The notes beneath the pieces were generated by a model, which worked only from the letters and a program-made list of their open reading frames with translations, was not told where the DNA came from and made no database searches. DNA of 64,000 nt from Nitrosomonas sp. (lineage in GTDB: Bacteria > Pseudomonadota > Gammaproteobacteria > Burkholderiales > Nitrosomonadaceae), in assembly GCA_024281675.1 (NCBI GenBank), contig JAMXAG010000001.1, forward strand, positions 1-64,000, in the 5' to 3' direction. The translations under genes were made by a program, and so were the position numbers. This document shows, piece after piece, positions 1-9,191 of this stretch; within the stretch, counting starts at the first letter, position 1, and every line of letters begins with the position of its first letter.

Positions 1-341
1 TAAAGTGGTACGTGAGCTGGGTTTAAAACGTCGTGAGACAGTTTGGTCCCTATCTGCCGTGGGCGTTGGAAGTTTGAATGGGGCTGCTTCTAGTACGAGA
101 GGACCGAAGTGGACGCACCTCTGGTGTACCGGTTATAACGCCAGTTGTATTGCCGGGTAGCTAAGTGCGGAAAAGATAACCGCTGAAAGCATCTAAGCGG
201 GAAACTTGCCATAAGATAAGACTTCCCAAGGATTTAATCCTTCTAAAGGTTCGTTGGAGACTACAACGTTAATAGGTCGAGTGTGTAAGCATAGTAATAT
301 GTTCAGCTTATCGATACTAATTGACCGTGTGGCTTGATCCT
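1..341 (+). rRNA. rrl: 23S ribosomal RNA, 3' end (partial)
   Basis: The opening bases carry the conserved sarcin-ricin stretch (CTAGTACGAGAGGACC, about 91-106) and the usual tail of bacterial 23S rRNA, including the region after 'GCTGAAAGCATCTAAGCGGGAA'-type helix sequence. The gene starts outside the window; the 3' boundary near 341 is estimated from the end of the terminal helix and may be off by a few bases. The 5S gene follows about 70 bases later in the normal rRNA operon order. Confidence 0.95.
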
Positions 342-410
342 ATAACTTTAATTACTTATTCTTTTTTAAAATATTACTAATATATATAGTTAATATTATT
401 TACCGATCAT

Positions 411-524
411 ACTTGGTAGTCATAGCGCTTTGGAACCACGTCTTCCCATATCGAACAGAATTGTGAAACGAAGCTGCGCCAATGATAGTGTGCATTCGCA
501 TGTGAAAGTAGGTTGCTGCCAAGT
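411..524 (+). rRNA. rrf: 5S ribosomal RNA
   Basis: A 114-base 5S rRNA. The ends pair (ACTTGG at 411-416 with CCAAGT at 519-524), and the interior has the expected order of conserved blocks (TGGAACCAC, CCCATATCGAACAG, GAAAGTAGG). A T-rich stretch follows directly (TTCTTTTTT), which may serve in termination of the rRNA operon. Boundaries are set by the terminal helix. Confidence 0.93.
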
Positions 525-1194
525 TCTTTTTTAATCATTCCTGAGTTCAATTTACAGAACTTTGTCTGTTTTTATGATTGCTTCTATACCATTTGTGTAA
601 TTTGCAATTGCTGATCGTACTAATTTGAGATGAAGTGAATTTCTTTAGTAAATGATTTAGCCTTTTTATAAAGGCGATTATAAGCATTCGAATTTTAAAT
701 GTACTAGCTCTAGATCTGAGATGACAATTGTCGATTTTTTAGGTGTCTGTCAGTTTAGATTTGATTAAAATTTTTCCCCGTTCAAGCCAAACCGATTACG
801 CGATAAGCTTGCGAGCAAATGGTCGCGCGCCTAAACGAATTTCGGGTTGGTGAAAACAGAGAGGCCCCCTAAATCAGCTGCTGCTATGCATATGAGAGCT
901 CAAGCGGGTGATGTGTTGTCTCCACAAGCATTTCAATACCATGAAGGTAATGCCCGAGACTGTGGTATTACTGCTGTTGTTCCGATCCATTCGGTCGCCA
1001 TAAGAGGTGAATAATTCCAGAACACTGGAAGATAGCCTAATATGTGGTGCGTAAAAATCATACTTGACCACTTTTTAGTTGAATGGAGTTTCCACTATAC
1101 GTGTTACTGTCAAGTTAAACGGAAATGAAACCCATACGGTTGGTCGGCGCTATTACTCAGAGAGTCATTGAGCATCTTAATCTGTAAGACTTCT
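525..1194. other. Intergenic region downstream of the rRNA operon, no gene recognised
   Basis: About 670 bases between 5S rRNA and the convergent end of the polysaccharide operon. Short frames exist on both strands but none has a recognisable family, a convincing ribosome binding site or useful length. A stretch at about 1078-1160 on the plus strand faintly resembles the C-terminal end of an ISAs1-type transposase (reading ...VKLNGNETHTVGRRYY), but too weakly to call. Confidence 0.5.
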
Positions 1195-2556
1195 TTAGAT
1201 ATCACGAGTTTTGCAAAAATCTCTCAGAATCTGATCCACAGTTTTTTGAGCTAAGCCAACAGATCCATTCCATGAAGTTACATCCGGATAAACTTGAGCT
1301 GTTGTTGCCATATACAGTTTTCCCGGTATGAGTACTGTCGGCGGTTTGCGTTTCTGATAACCTATAGTATACAAAGGTTCTACAAAAGGCGCTCGAAACA
1401 AGAAACGATCAACAATATCTTCATTTTGAAGATCTGGAAAAAGTTTTTTCAATCCAACAATATAGTTATCAAGAATCTCATGCTCTGGTTTATTAAAGAG
1501 TGCGTCAGTACGATGTATATAATTCATCAGATAAATCAAATGCATTCCGGCTGTATCTGATTTCTCAAGAAGAGTTGTACTTTCTACTATACCTTGGAAC
1601 GGTATATCTTCATCAATTGCAGCTACCCAATAGTGCTTAGTGAAACCACGACGAAGCATAATAACAGCATTAACTACCCCTTGCATGTCAATAGCACCGT
1701 CAATTTTTGGGCATTCTTCGGCTAATCGACTGCCACTTATTGCCTTGTTAAAAAAAGAGATTGGTGTTGTAATAACTACACGATCGAATACTTCTACTTC
1801 AGAATTAGGAATTAGCACGGAAAGCCGACCCTCAGCATTCAAATCTACCTTTTCTATCGAAGCTTGGAGTTTAATTGTACCTCCTTGCGCTTTGATCGAT
1901 TCAGACAAAGCTTCTACAATACGCCGATAGCCGCCGTGAATATAGCCTTTGCATTCCTTCTTATTGCCGCCTTTCTCGCGATTGAAACGTGTCCAGAACC
2001 AAAGTGCTGGAACCTCATGATATCGATCACCAAATTTGGCTTGCAGCATAGGTTTCCAGAATGTTTCGAATGCTCTTTTTCCTGAAAGACGACTAAGCCA
2101 CTCAACACATGTTACTTCATCCAATCCGTTTGGCGAGCAAATGCTGCCCCATAAGCCAGTTAAACCGACTCTAAATCTATCTATAAATGATAATGGACGG
2201 AAACATAACAATTCAAACGGGGTATTAAGGCCATATAGTTCTCCTTTGTGCATAAAACCAAAGCTAGTGTCTTTCCAATAAACTTTATTTTCTAAATCGA
2301 TCTCTCGCAGAAGACCTAGAAGATGTTTATCACTAGGCAGCATACAATGGTAAAATTTTTCAAGAAAAACATTACGATATTGAAAAAAAGTCCCTAGTCC
2401 ACCTAATTGATCAGATGCTTCATATAGAGTTACAGGTGTACCCGATTTTGAGAGCCAATAAGCAATTGCTAAGCCACTAATTCCTCCACCGATGACGGCA
2501 GTACTGGAATTTTCCATATTTTTGGAAATTTTAGCGCTATTAGTATCCTTAGTCAT
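1195..2556 (-). CDS. FAD-dependent amine-oxidase-like protein (protoporphyrinogen oxidase/UDP-galactopyranose mutase-like)
   Basis: A 453-residue flavoprotein. The N-terminus has the dinucleotide-binding fingerprint AVIGGGISGLAIAYWLS (about residues 20-36) followed by the second conserved strand with LYEASDQLGGLG, as in the amine oxidase/phytoene desaturase/UDP-galactopyranose mutase superfamily. Proteins of this type next to glycosyltransferases are common in polysaccharide and glycolipid clusters; the substrate here is unknown. The start at 2556 (MTKDTN) is preferred over the longer frame because GGAG lies 8 bases upstream and because the gene then begins one base after the stop of the glycosyltransferase. 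It is the last gene of a five-gene minus-strand operon. The C-terminal half (HRTDALFN to GSVGLAQKTVDQIL) has the usual second FAD-contact region. Function inferred from family only. Confidence 0.85.
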   Translation of the reverse strand: MTKDTNSAKISKNMENSSTAVIGGGISGLAIAYWLSKSGTPVTLYEASDQLGGLGTFFQYRNVFLEKFYHCMLPSDKHLLGLLREIDLENKVYWKDTSFGFMHKGELYGLNTPFELLCFRPLSFIDRFRVGLTGLWGSICSPNGLDEVTCVEWLSRLSGKRAFETFWKPMLQAKFGDRYHEVPALWFWTRFNREKGGNKKECKGYIHGGYRRIVEALSESIKAQGGTIKLQASIEKVDLNAEGRLSVLIPNSEVEVFDRVVITTPISFFNKAISGSRLAEECPKIDGAIDMQGVVNAVIMLRRGFTKHYWVAAIDEDIPFQGIVESTTLLEKSDTAGMHLIYLMNYIHRTDALFNKPEHEILDNYIVGLKKLFPDLQNEDIVDRFLFRAPFVEPLYTIGYQKRKPPTVLIPGKLYMATTAQVYPDVTSWNGSVGLAQKTVDQILRDFCKTRDI

Positions 2557-2557
2557 T

Positions 2558-3328
2558 CTATGCTCCACTTCGTTTAGGGTCCACCCGCCAGGAAATTGGT
2601 AGATAACCACGTGTCAATGTGACGACATAACGCCACATAGTACGTAAGATACGCATTTTACTTGCCCCCTCTTTTAGGTCATATCGCAAAATTAGGGGAA
2701 TTTCTGAGGCGCGTGCATTAAGAGAACGTAGATTAAGTAACAATTCAAACATGCAGGAAAAGCCATTTTCACGGATAAAATGATCACCAAAAGTTTGAAT
2801 CAAATGACGCAATGTTTCTGCTTTATAAGCGCGAAATCCACACGTGTAATCTCTTACACCTTGATATCCAACAAGTGTACGAATACCAGCGCTAGCAACA
2901 TGACTGAGAAAAATACGAAACGGCGGCACTCCTATTTCTTGGGCACCAGGCTGGAATCTTGATGCAATTACCACATCGAACCCCTCTCCAAGCCGCTCAA
3001 CCATACTCTTAATTAACATCGGGTCTTGAGAGTTGTCAGCATCCAGTGTTACAACTACATCACTGTCTTGTGCAGCAGCTTTAAGTCCAGTTCTCATGGC
3101 TGCTCCCAATCCCATATTTTGTGGGTGCTGTATTAACTTTGCAGGCATCCGAGCAGCCGCTTCATTGACGATTTGTGCGGTACGGTCATGCGATCCATCG
3201 TCTACGACAAGAATCTGATAATTGTTTGTCCACTCACTCATTGCACTTTGAATTCGATCGAGCAATCCTGGAAGGTCTTTTTCCTCATTATATGCAGGCA
3301 TCATTACAGTAATTTTTTTATCTAGCAT
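2558..3328 (-). CDS. Glycosyltransferase family 2 (dolichol-phosphate-mannose-synthase-like)
   Basis: A 256-residue GT-A fold glycosyltransferase. Visible motifs are the N-terminal VMMPAYNEEKDLPGLL, the nucleotide-sugar Asp pair VVDDGSHD (about 41-48), the metal-binding DXD in TLDADNSQDP (about 94-103), and the downstream region with RDYTCGFRAY typical of DPM1/polyprenyl-phosphate-linked enzymes. No transmembrane C-terminus is seen, so it is the short soluble form. It probably transfers a sugar to a polyprenyl phosphate or to a growing glycan. AGGAGA precedes the ATG at 3328. It sits between a polysaccharide deacetylase and a flavoprotein in one operon, which supports a role in building a surface glycan. 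Confidence 0.9.
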   Translation of the reverse strand: MLDKKITVMMPAYNEEKDLPGLLDRIQSAMSEWTNNYQILVVDDGSHDRTAQIVNEAAARMPAKLIQHPQNMGLGAAMRTGLKAAAQDSDVVVTLDADNSQDPMLIKSMVERLGEGFDVVIASRFQPGAQEIGVPPFRIFLSHVASAGIRTLVGYQGVRDYTCGFRAYKAETLRHLIQTFGDHFIRENGFSCMFELLLNLRSLNARASEIPLILRYDLKEGASKMRILRTMWRYVVTLTRGYLPISWRVDPKRSGA

Positions 3329-3358
3329 TTTTTCTCCTAGTTTTAGGTAAGCGATATC

Positions 3359-4351
3359 TCATGAAGGATTACTTGGGGTCACATGAATTAAGTTTTGACG
3401 ATTGGTAACGATTGCTGCATGTTCACCAACTGTTTTCACATCAAAAAGATTGGTCAAGTTATTTAAACAATGTTCGACAATGTTAATTTTTTCTTTGCTT
3501 GACATTTTCATTGAAGGAAAAAACTTTAATCGGGGTACATCCTCGCCACCCAGGAAATCCAATGGGTGGAGTAAAATCGAAGGCTCTACCCCGAATATTC
3601 GGCAACTCCACAGGGCCGTATAAAAATAGGCTTTTGCTAATACAGGAGAAAATCCAGCAAGAAACATGACATAACTTAGATGAATGGGCACTCGAAAGAT
3701 AGGAAAAGTGGTAACTGGCATTTCTAGTAGGGTCGTTTGATCAAAAGACCAACGATAGGGCTTTAGTGGTCTAAGACCATCCTTCCAGCTGCCAAATAAG
3801 CGATTCAGTTTTTCACGTTGTTCTGCACCAAATTGTCCTGTAGCGAGATAATAGGCCCGTGCAAGCGGGCCTATAAAACTGGGCAGGGAGCTAGCATCGT
3901 ACACATAACCACGACGACTTAATACACGTAGTAGTGCAAAAGATTGACTATAACCAGGGCCACGAAATCCTGTTGGCTTATATCCGGTTGCTGCTTGAAT
4001 GTAACGTTCAGCTTCAGCCAATTCATGCTCTAGTTCCGCTTCAGAAAATAAATGTAGCCAGGGTTCATGTTTTAGCGAATGATTACCGATCTCATGTCCA
4101 GCGCTTGCCAATTGTGAAAGCGCATGGCGATTGTACTCAAGCGCGGCATCCTGACCCACAACAAAAAAGGTAATTCTTAAGTTCCGTGCCGCTAAAGTAT
4201 CCAGTATTCTAGGAATAACTACATTCAAATAAGATGGATAGGTTTCCCATTCTGGATTTTCGTGTGTTTTTAGATACGCCCATTCGTTATCCAAATCAAG
4301 TGACAGGTTTGCAATAGGTTTATTACTACGAACGGATGAAGTCTGAGTCAT
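3359..4351 (-). CDS. Polysaccharide deacetylase (NodB homology domain)
   Basis: A 330-residue carbohydrate esterase family 4 protein. Three NodB motifs are visible: an acidic first motif (LSLDLDNEW, about 17-24), the zinc histidines in GHEIGNHSLKH (H91 and H95), and RGPGY (R130) as the third motif. It has no signal peptide, so it likely acts on a cytoplasmic lipid-linked or nucleotide-linked sugar rather than on wall polymer. It starts 2 bases after the stop of the 2-epimerase gene, so the two are almost certainly co-translated. The first motif has LDLDNEW rather than the common TFDD, the form found in exopolysaccharide-linked deacetylases. The N-acetylated substrate (for example GlcNAc or ManNAc) is an inference from the neighbouring epimerase. 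Confidence 0.88.
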   Translation of the reverse strand: MTQTSSVRSNKPIANLSLDLDNEWAYLKTHENPEWETYPSYLNVVIPRILDTLAARNLRITFFVVGQDAALEYNRHALSQLASAGHEIGNHSLKHEPWLHLFSEAELEHELAEAERYIQAATGYKPTGFRGPGYSQSFALLRVLSRRGYVYDASSLPSFIGPLARAYYLATGQFGAEQREKLNRLFGSWKDGLRPLKPYRWSFDQTTLLEMPVTTFPIFRVPIHLSYVMFLAGFSPVLAKAYFYTALWSCRIFGVEPSILLHPLDFLGGEDVPRLKFFPSMKMSSKEKINIVEHCLNNLTNLFDVKTVGEHAAIVTNRQNLIHVTPSNPS

Positions 4352-4353
4352 GA

Positions 4354-5523
4354 TTAACTATTTTTATGAGTTGTAAAATAATTGCTGATAGCAGATGAAA
4401 TTTGCTCTCCAGCATCGCCTTTTCCAAAAGGATTCTTTGTTTTTACTACTGTATCAAACCATGATTGATCGTCTATGGCTGCTTCAAGCATTTCTCCAAG
4501 ACGCTCACCCGAATGACCAACAAGTTTTCCGACACCGCAAGCCAATACTTCCGGACGTTCAGTAGTATCACGTAATACTAATAAAGGCTTACCTAAGGAG
4601 GGTGCTTCCTCTTGCACGCCTCCAGAGTCAGAAGCAATTAACCAAGCGTTCGAGAGCAGGTGTAAAAAATCCGCATACTCCAGAGGATCAAGACAATGGA
4701 TTCTTTCAATATTTGCAAATTCAGAATTTACGACTGCACGTACAGATGGGTTAGGATGTACTGGAAAAACCAGTTCAATATCCTGGTGCCGCTCTATAAA
4801 TTTTCTTAATGCTTTTAGGTGTGAAGACATTACTTGCCCAAAATTTTCTCTGCGATGCGTGGTTAATACTAACAGTCGCTTACCTTTAGTACTTTCAAGA
4901 AATTTAGCAAGCGCTTCAGAGCATTGTGAATTTCTCAAAATATGATGAAGCGCATCAACGACAGGGTTTCCCGTCAGAACTATGCGTTCTTTTTTGATCC
5001 CTTCGGACAGTAATATTTTTATATTTTCTTCTGTTGCTGCAAAATGTAGATCTGCTAGTTGGCTGATCAAACGGCGATTCATTTCTTCTGGGAATGGGCT
5101 ATGTCGATCACCGGTTCGCAATCCTGCTTCAACATGCGCTACAGGTATGCGCGCATAGAAACCCGCCAAGGCACCCGCAATAGCAGTTGTTGTATCACCC
5201 TGAACAATAATCAAATCAGGTTTTTCTTTTAAGAATATTGGCTCAATTGCTTCAACAACACGCGAGAGAACCGCATTAGGTGTTTGACCAGGGGTCATCA
5301 CAGCAAGATCATGATCTACATTAATTTTTAGATCACGAATAAAAGGGCGCAACAAATCCGTATGCTGTGAAGATGAAACAACAACACTGCGCCAAATGTC
5401 ACTATGTTTTTCTAACGCCCAAATGACAGGGGCTAATTTAATGATCTCAGGTCGTGTTCCAAATAATGTAAGAATTGTTTTTTTATTTACATGCGCCGAT
5501 GCTGAGTTTTTAACTTCTACCAT
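4354..5523 (-). CDS. wecB: UDP-N-acetylglucosamine 2-epimerase (non-hydrolysing)
   Basis: A 389-residue enzyme that interconverts UDP-GlcNAc and UDP-ManNAc in the cytoplasm. Family hallmarks are the N-terminal LTLFGTRPEIIKLAPVIWAL, the VQGDTTTAIAGALAGFY motif, HVEAGLRTGD followed by PFPEEMNRRL, and the C-terminal SDSGGVQEEAPSLGKPLLVLR. The start at 5523 (MVEVKNS) is chosen over a longer frame because AGGAG lies 7-11 bases upstream. The gene is the second of the operon, after the flippase-like protein and before the deacetylase, and presumably supplies UDP-ManNAc for the glycan made by this cluster. All residues expected in the active-site loops appear present. Confidence 0.95.
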   Translation of the reverse strand: MVEVKNSASAHVNKKTILTLFGTRPEIIKLAPVIWALEKHSDIWRSVVVSSSQHTDLLRPFIRDLKINVDHDLAVMTPGQTPNAVLSRVVEAIEPIFLKEKPDLIIVQGDTTTAIAGALAGFYARIPVAHVEAGLRTGDRHSPFPEEMNRRLISQLADLHFAATEENIKILLSEGIKKERIVLTGNPVVDALHHILRNSQCSEALAKFLESTKGKRLLVLTTHRRENFGQVMSSHLKALRKFIERHQDIELVFPVHPNPSVRAVVNSEFANIERIHCLDPLEYADFLHLLSNAWLIASDSGGVQEEAPSLGKPLLVLRDTTERPEVLACGVGKLVGHSGERLGEMLEAAIDDQSWFDTVVKTKNPFGKGDAGEQISSAISNYFTTHKNS

Positions 5524-5551
5524 TACTAGCTCCTGTCTTGTATAGATTCGG

Positions 5552-6547
5552 TTAATTACTTTCTGTTTTTTGAGTTTCTCTACGGAACTCACTCAATCTT
5601 AACCAATAAAATGCACCAATAATCATGTATGGAATATTTACACAGCATGTATATACCACTGAAGCTGCAAAAGGAATTTGCACTTCGTTAATGGCGATTG
5701 AAAGACCTAGCGTAAATGCTAATTGAGTTGTCCCGAGTTGTGCAGGAGAAGAAGGCAAGGTAAGACCAATAACCATTAGTATCCATACTGCAATTGCCAT
5801 AGTGACCGTAGCCGTATATCCGACAGAATAAGCGCATAACCAAATGGCAAAAATTATGCAACTCCATTGCAGAATAGATAGAAAAAATACTTTAATAACT
5901 AACGATGGACTACCTAACGTAGAGAAGCCCACTAAACTGCGCTTGAGCTGACTTCTTATCATTACAGATAATTTTTCTGGAAAGTAACGAATAACCATCA
6001 ATCTGATACTTCTTCTGGTTTTGGATGGAACCAATAAAGAAACAATTGCTATGAGTCCAGCTACCACCATAAATATAGCAACAAAACCAGCAGCAGCAAC
6101 ATAGTCAGGTAATTTCTCGTTGGTAATTAAGAGAACTCCAAACAAAACAATGACCACCATAAAGTCGAAAATTCTCTCAACTCCCACAGATGCAAGAACA
6201 GCACTTGCAGCGATGCGTGAGTTTCTTCCTATTAACGCCGATCTAAGAACTTCACCGGAATGTACGATGATAAGATTGGCGGCCGTTCCAATATAGACTG
6301 CAGAGTGTAGCGCCGAAAAATCGACATGTGTTACAGGATTTAAAATTACTGACCAACGTAGTGATTTTATGAGCATAAATAACAATCCAGCCACAACAAC
6401 CATTACAGCGGGAAAAGGTTTAATGGTGTATAGATTCTCAAGAACCGCATGAACATCTATGTTACGTAAAGAAAGAAGTAAAAAGGCAACACCTATACAA
6501 AGCCCCAATAATGTCCATTTGAATTGAGTATTAATTTTCGTTAGCAT
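5552..6547 (-). CDS. Flippase-like integral membrane protein (LPG synthase TM-domain family)
   Basis: A 331-residue polytopic membrane protein with about eight hydrophobic segments (for example around residues 12-30, 47-62, 125-145, 155-175, 220-245, 250-270 and 290-315). The sequence matches the family named after the membrane domain of lysyl-phosphatidylglycerol synthase (also AglD-like), seen in loops such as LKSLRWSVIL and the polar pair GLTLPSSPAQLG near residue 260-275. Such stand-alone proteins occur in polysaccharide and glycolipid clusters and are thought to move or modify lipid-linked sugars; the exact role is unknown. It is the first gene of the minus-strand operon that continues into wecB 28 bases downstream. 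Confidence 0.8.
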   Translation of the reverse strand: MLTKINTQFKWTLLGLCIGVAFLLLSLRNIDVHAVLENLYTIKPFPAVMVVVAGLLFMLIKSLRWSVILNPVTHVDFSALHSAVYIGTAANLIIVHSGEVLRSALIGRNSRIAASAVLASVGVERIFDFMVVIVLFGVLLITNEKLPDYVAAAGFVAIFMVVAGLIAIVSLLVPSKTRRSIRLMVIRYFPEKLSVMIRSQLKRSLVGFSTLGSPSLVIKVFFLSILQWSCIIFAIWLCAYSVGYTATVTMAIAVWILMVIGLTLPSSPAQLGTTQLAFTLGLSIAINEVQIPFAASVVYTCCVNIPYMIIGAFYWLRLSEFRRETQKTESN

Positions 6548-6808
6548 GTTTTTTTATGGTAGTTAGCTTGTATAAGGGCATAAATTTTTGTTTGGTGTTT
6601 TGGTTTAGAGTGCCAATATAAATGATGGCATTAATTTTCCAAGATAAGAACACAGCACAAATCATAGCTTATTTTTATTAAACATTAGGCATGTGAATTC
6701 ACCACGATGTTTTGCATGGCTGATTTAGTTTTTCCAATTACAATTTTTCTAGTTAAGAACCCAGATTTAGTGTAGCTCACTATTGTACGCTTAAGAGTAC
6801 GGTGCTAC

Positions 6809-7113
6809 TTAGTCGCCGCTGAAAAAGTATCCGACAATTATTTTTTGAAGAAAAAACCGAAGAGAATGTTTGTCAGCATAAACCCAATTTTTAGTGTCCC
6901 CTTGGGTAACGATAGTCGCTTTGCTGCTTCTACCGGGGACAATCCACTTTCTTTGAGAAACTTGACTGATTGCTCCCTAAATTCCTGACTGCTGACTGAG
7001 GCCTTTGCAAAATCCTATTTCCTGAATTTTTATTATTAGAAACAATAACCTAAAAATACACTAAAGAGCTTTTGCAAAAGTCTCTGACTATATTGTGTGC
7101 GGGGTAATTCCAT
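6809..7113 (-). pseudogene. IS3-family transposase orfA remnant, split by a MITE-like element
   Basis: Reading the minus strand from an ATG at 7113 (GGAGG six bases upstream) gives MELPRTQYSQQ, then an 87-bp insertion, then QEFREQSVKFLKESGLSP and EAAKRLSLPKGTLK, a frame change of one base, and NWVYADKHSLRFF before a stop at 6809. This is the helix-turn-helix OrfA of an IS3-family element. At least two frameshifts plus the insertion make it non-functional. No orfB follows it on the same strand downstream, so the element is a fragment. The spacing of conserved residues makes the family call firm although each piece is short. Confidence 0.75.
6993..7089. mobile_element. 87-bp MITE-like element with 5-bp target duplication
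   Basis: The element spans 6998-7084. Its ends are imperfect inverted repeats: left GAGGCCTTTGCAAAA and, read from the other strand, right GAGACTTTTGCAAAA (13 of 15 identical), with further similarity inside (ATTTTTA at comparable distance). It is flanked by direct copies of TGACT (6993-6997 and 7085-7089). It has no coding capacity. It is inserted near codon 10 of the IS3 orfA remnant, so it arrived after that element. The parent transposon is not in this window, but a single similar end lies near 32225. Confidence 0.7.
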
Positions 7114-7321
7114 CTTCATCCTCCATTTCATGAAACTTGGAACTCCATGAAAATCAGCATACCTCATTTTATTGCGAGACGATCCGCATAACCTGAATCA
7201 CGACTCTCATATTCAGATACCTCTACTTTGAAAGTTAACGGGACAATAGTGATTTGACTTACATATACTGACAATAAACAGAAAAGCTCAAAAACATAGT
7301 TATGCAGATGTTTTTTTCATA

Positions 7322-8482
7322 TTATTGGCATCCAGAAGTGGTTAACCACATCGATAATTCACCGACATCTAACAATATTCTATCCGGCCCTAAGTAATAC
7401 ACATGGTTATCAGAATGTGAAACTCCAACGTAAGTATCAGTACCATGATAAAAACGATAAGTATAGGGCGAGGAAAATTGTGAAAGAGCTCCAAGTGGAG
7501 AATATAAGTGGGGATAAGAATTTTCCGCCCAATTAAGCAAACACTCCACTCCAGATGTAACACCAAAGCTTTGCGTGACTTGAGGAGCGGCATTATAATT
7601 AGAATCGCCTGCTTGGTTAGCTGCGATAGTGCAGACTCCTTCGACAAGAGCTCTTACAGTGCTGCCCGTAATGGAGCATATGCTCGGTGTCTCTGATGTG
7701 AATAATATGGGATTACCCGATGAGCCACCAGTTGCTGTGATTGTGCCAGTACCGCCCACACTGATGATGGGCGCCTGTCCAAAGGAAATTGTTTGACTAA
7801 TCAAGACTGGTTGGAAGACATATAATCCTTGCTGTGGATGCAACCATGAATTACTATTCCCATCAATCATCCATGTATTAGCTCGAAATGGGCTATTGGT
7901 TAAAGCAGTGCTTGACTTGACTGGTATTTGAAATTCAAAATTGTGGCCTTGTGCGACGGGCCAAGTGTAGTTATTCGCCGCGTCAGATGATAGGATGGCG
8001 TAAGCTCCGTTATTTAGGGATGAAGCAGGTAATGATTGCGGGCAATCGCTGCCAGAAAAAGAATTGGCATCGTGAAAACAATATATAGGATGGATATTGT
8101 CAATTGCCAGTACTGTGTTTGAAGGTAATTCAATATCGATATAAACTCGAGTACCGCTACAGGGATTACCTATTCCATAGACGATGACATGAATATAATA
8201 TGGAAGGTTTGGTCTAGGCTGATAAGCATTTGGATTAGCGAGGTAACTAACGTAAGTGCCTACACCATACTCTGAATATGGATAGCCTTGAATAATACTG
8301 ACACAGTTAGTAATTACAGAGTACTGAATCGCTCCATCATACCACGAAGCACTGGTTTGCTGTGCCAAAGCTTCTCTTGGCTCCATAGCAGGTAGAAGAA
8401 TAAAAATAGTTAATAGCGTTATAGAAATACAATTCAATTTGGGCAAATTTAAAATCCCTAAATAAGTAAAAACTTGGGTCAA
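7322..8482 (-). CDS. Secreted protein of unknown function
   Basis: A 386-residue protein with an N-terminal hydrophobic stretch (about residues 15-32, NCISITLLTIFILLPAM) ending in a likely cleavage region near EALAQQ, so it is probably exported. Residues 230-305 resemble the short Ig-like repeats of large bacterial surface proteins, with the signature SICSITGSTV and CTIAANQAGDSNYNAAP. The C-terminal 75 residues (CLLNWAENSYPHLYSP onward, rich in Tyr and His, reading TYRFYHGTDTYVG) resemble a small domain found at the ends of secreted proteobacterial proteins. No enzymatic motif is seen. It lies alone between an IS3 orfA remnant and an IS3 orfB remnant, which suggests acquisition or rearrangement by IS activity. 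Confidence 0.7.
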   Translation of the reverse strand: MTQVFTYLGILNLPKLNCISITLLTIFILLPAMEPREALAQQTSASWYDGAIQYSVITNCVSIIQGYPYSEYGVGTYVSYLANPNAYQPRPNLPYYIHVIVYGIGNPCSGTRVYIDIELPSNTVLAIDNIHPIYCFHDANSFSGSDCPQSLPASSLNNGAYAILSSDAANNYTWPVAQGHNFEFQIPVKSSTALTNSPFRANTWMIDGNSNSWLHPQQGLYVFQPVLISQTISFGQAPIISVGGTGTITATGGSSGNPILFTSETPSICSITGSTVRALVEGVCTIAANQAGDSNYNAAPQVTQSFGVTSGVECLLNWAENSYPHLYSPLGALSQFSSPYTYRFYHGTDTYVGVSHSDNHVYYLGPDRILLDVGELSMWLTTSGCQ

Positions 8483-8639
8483 AATGTTGTTACCTTAACA
8501 TGAAATTAACTACACTTCTTTATGTCATCAGCCCTTATTCTCTCAATGTGTGTCACCATTCTGGGAAAGGTGATGAGAGAAATTGTGTTTAATAAATATG
8601 GAACTCAGCACATCAGAGAAGTGTAGTGGTCAAGTATTT

Positions 8640-9130
8640 TCGGACAATAGATAGGCTGTTTTGTTGCTATCGTGATTTTTTCATAAGCATTGGGCGACAC
8701 ATTTCCCAATGTGAAATGCAAACGAATCGAATTATATTATAAAAAGCTACGATATAAAATTGCCTTTTCTACTCATGCTGCATGTAAAGCCAAAGCGATT
8801 GAATAAGGCTTGAATTGATTGCCTCATCATAATGCATGGTAGCCGTCTGGAAGGCCTCGCACACCAGTTTGGCCAACATATTGGATGATAACGCCGGGTC
8901 AATCACCTTACTGAATATAAATTAGTACGATGATTAAATAAAGTCAACCGCTTTGCGTGCGAATGTAGGTGATGTTGTCGGCCCGAGCAAGGTTGGATTT
9001 CTTGGCAATTGGTCGATCGTTTTGGCTATTGTTGGGGATGTTTTCACAGGATGCAGTGATGTTCTTTTATCAAACACCGGATGCGATAGAGGCCGATCTG
9101 GAGGTCTTGTCGCTGTAAACCACCTTGCGG
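8640..9130 (-). pseudogene. IS3-family transposase orfB remnant (rve integrase domain), heavily decayed
   Basis: Pieces of an IS3-type OrfB can be read on the minus strand in changing frames: ADNITYIRTQSG then a stop where Trp is expected and LYL, then a run equivalent to LDLYSRKVID, then PALSSNMLAKLVCEAF, then CSMSRKGN (the conserved SMSRKGNC region) and finally RLHFTLGNVSPNAYEK, the family C-terminus. Several frameshifts, nonsense codons and a deletion around the second catalytic Asp show that it is dead. The end near 8640 (TATTGTCCGAAAATACTTG on the minus strand) may be close to the original IS end. Confidence 0.75.
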
Positions 9131-9191
9131 CGACTATATAAACAGTTTCTTGCTAAATGACCATTTACACAAAATTATCTACAACCCATAC

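Noticed and set aside
874-1071. Frames on both strands in the post-rRNA gap
   Set aside because: No homology, no ribosome binding site and short length. The plus-strand reading (RAQAGDVLSPQAFQYHEG) looked protein-like but could not be assigned.
8953-9141. 62-residue plus-strand frame
   Set aside because: It is antisense to the IS3 orfB remnant, which explains its open frame.
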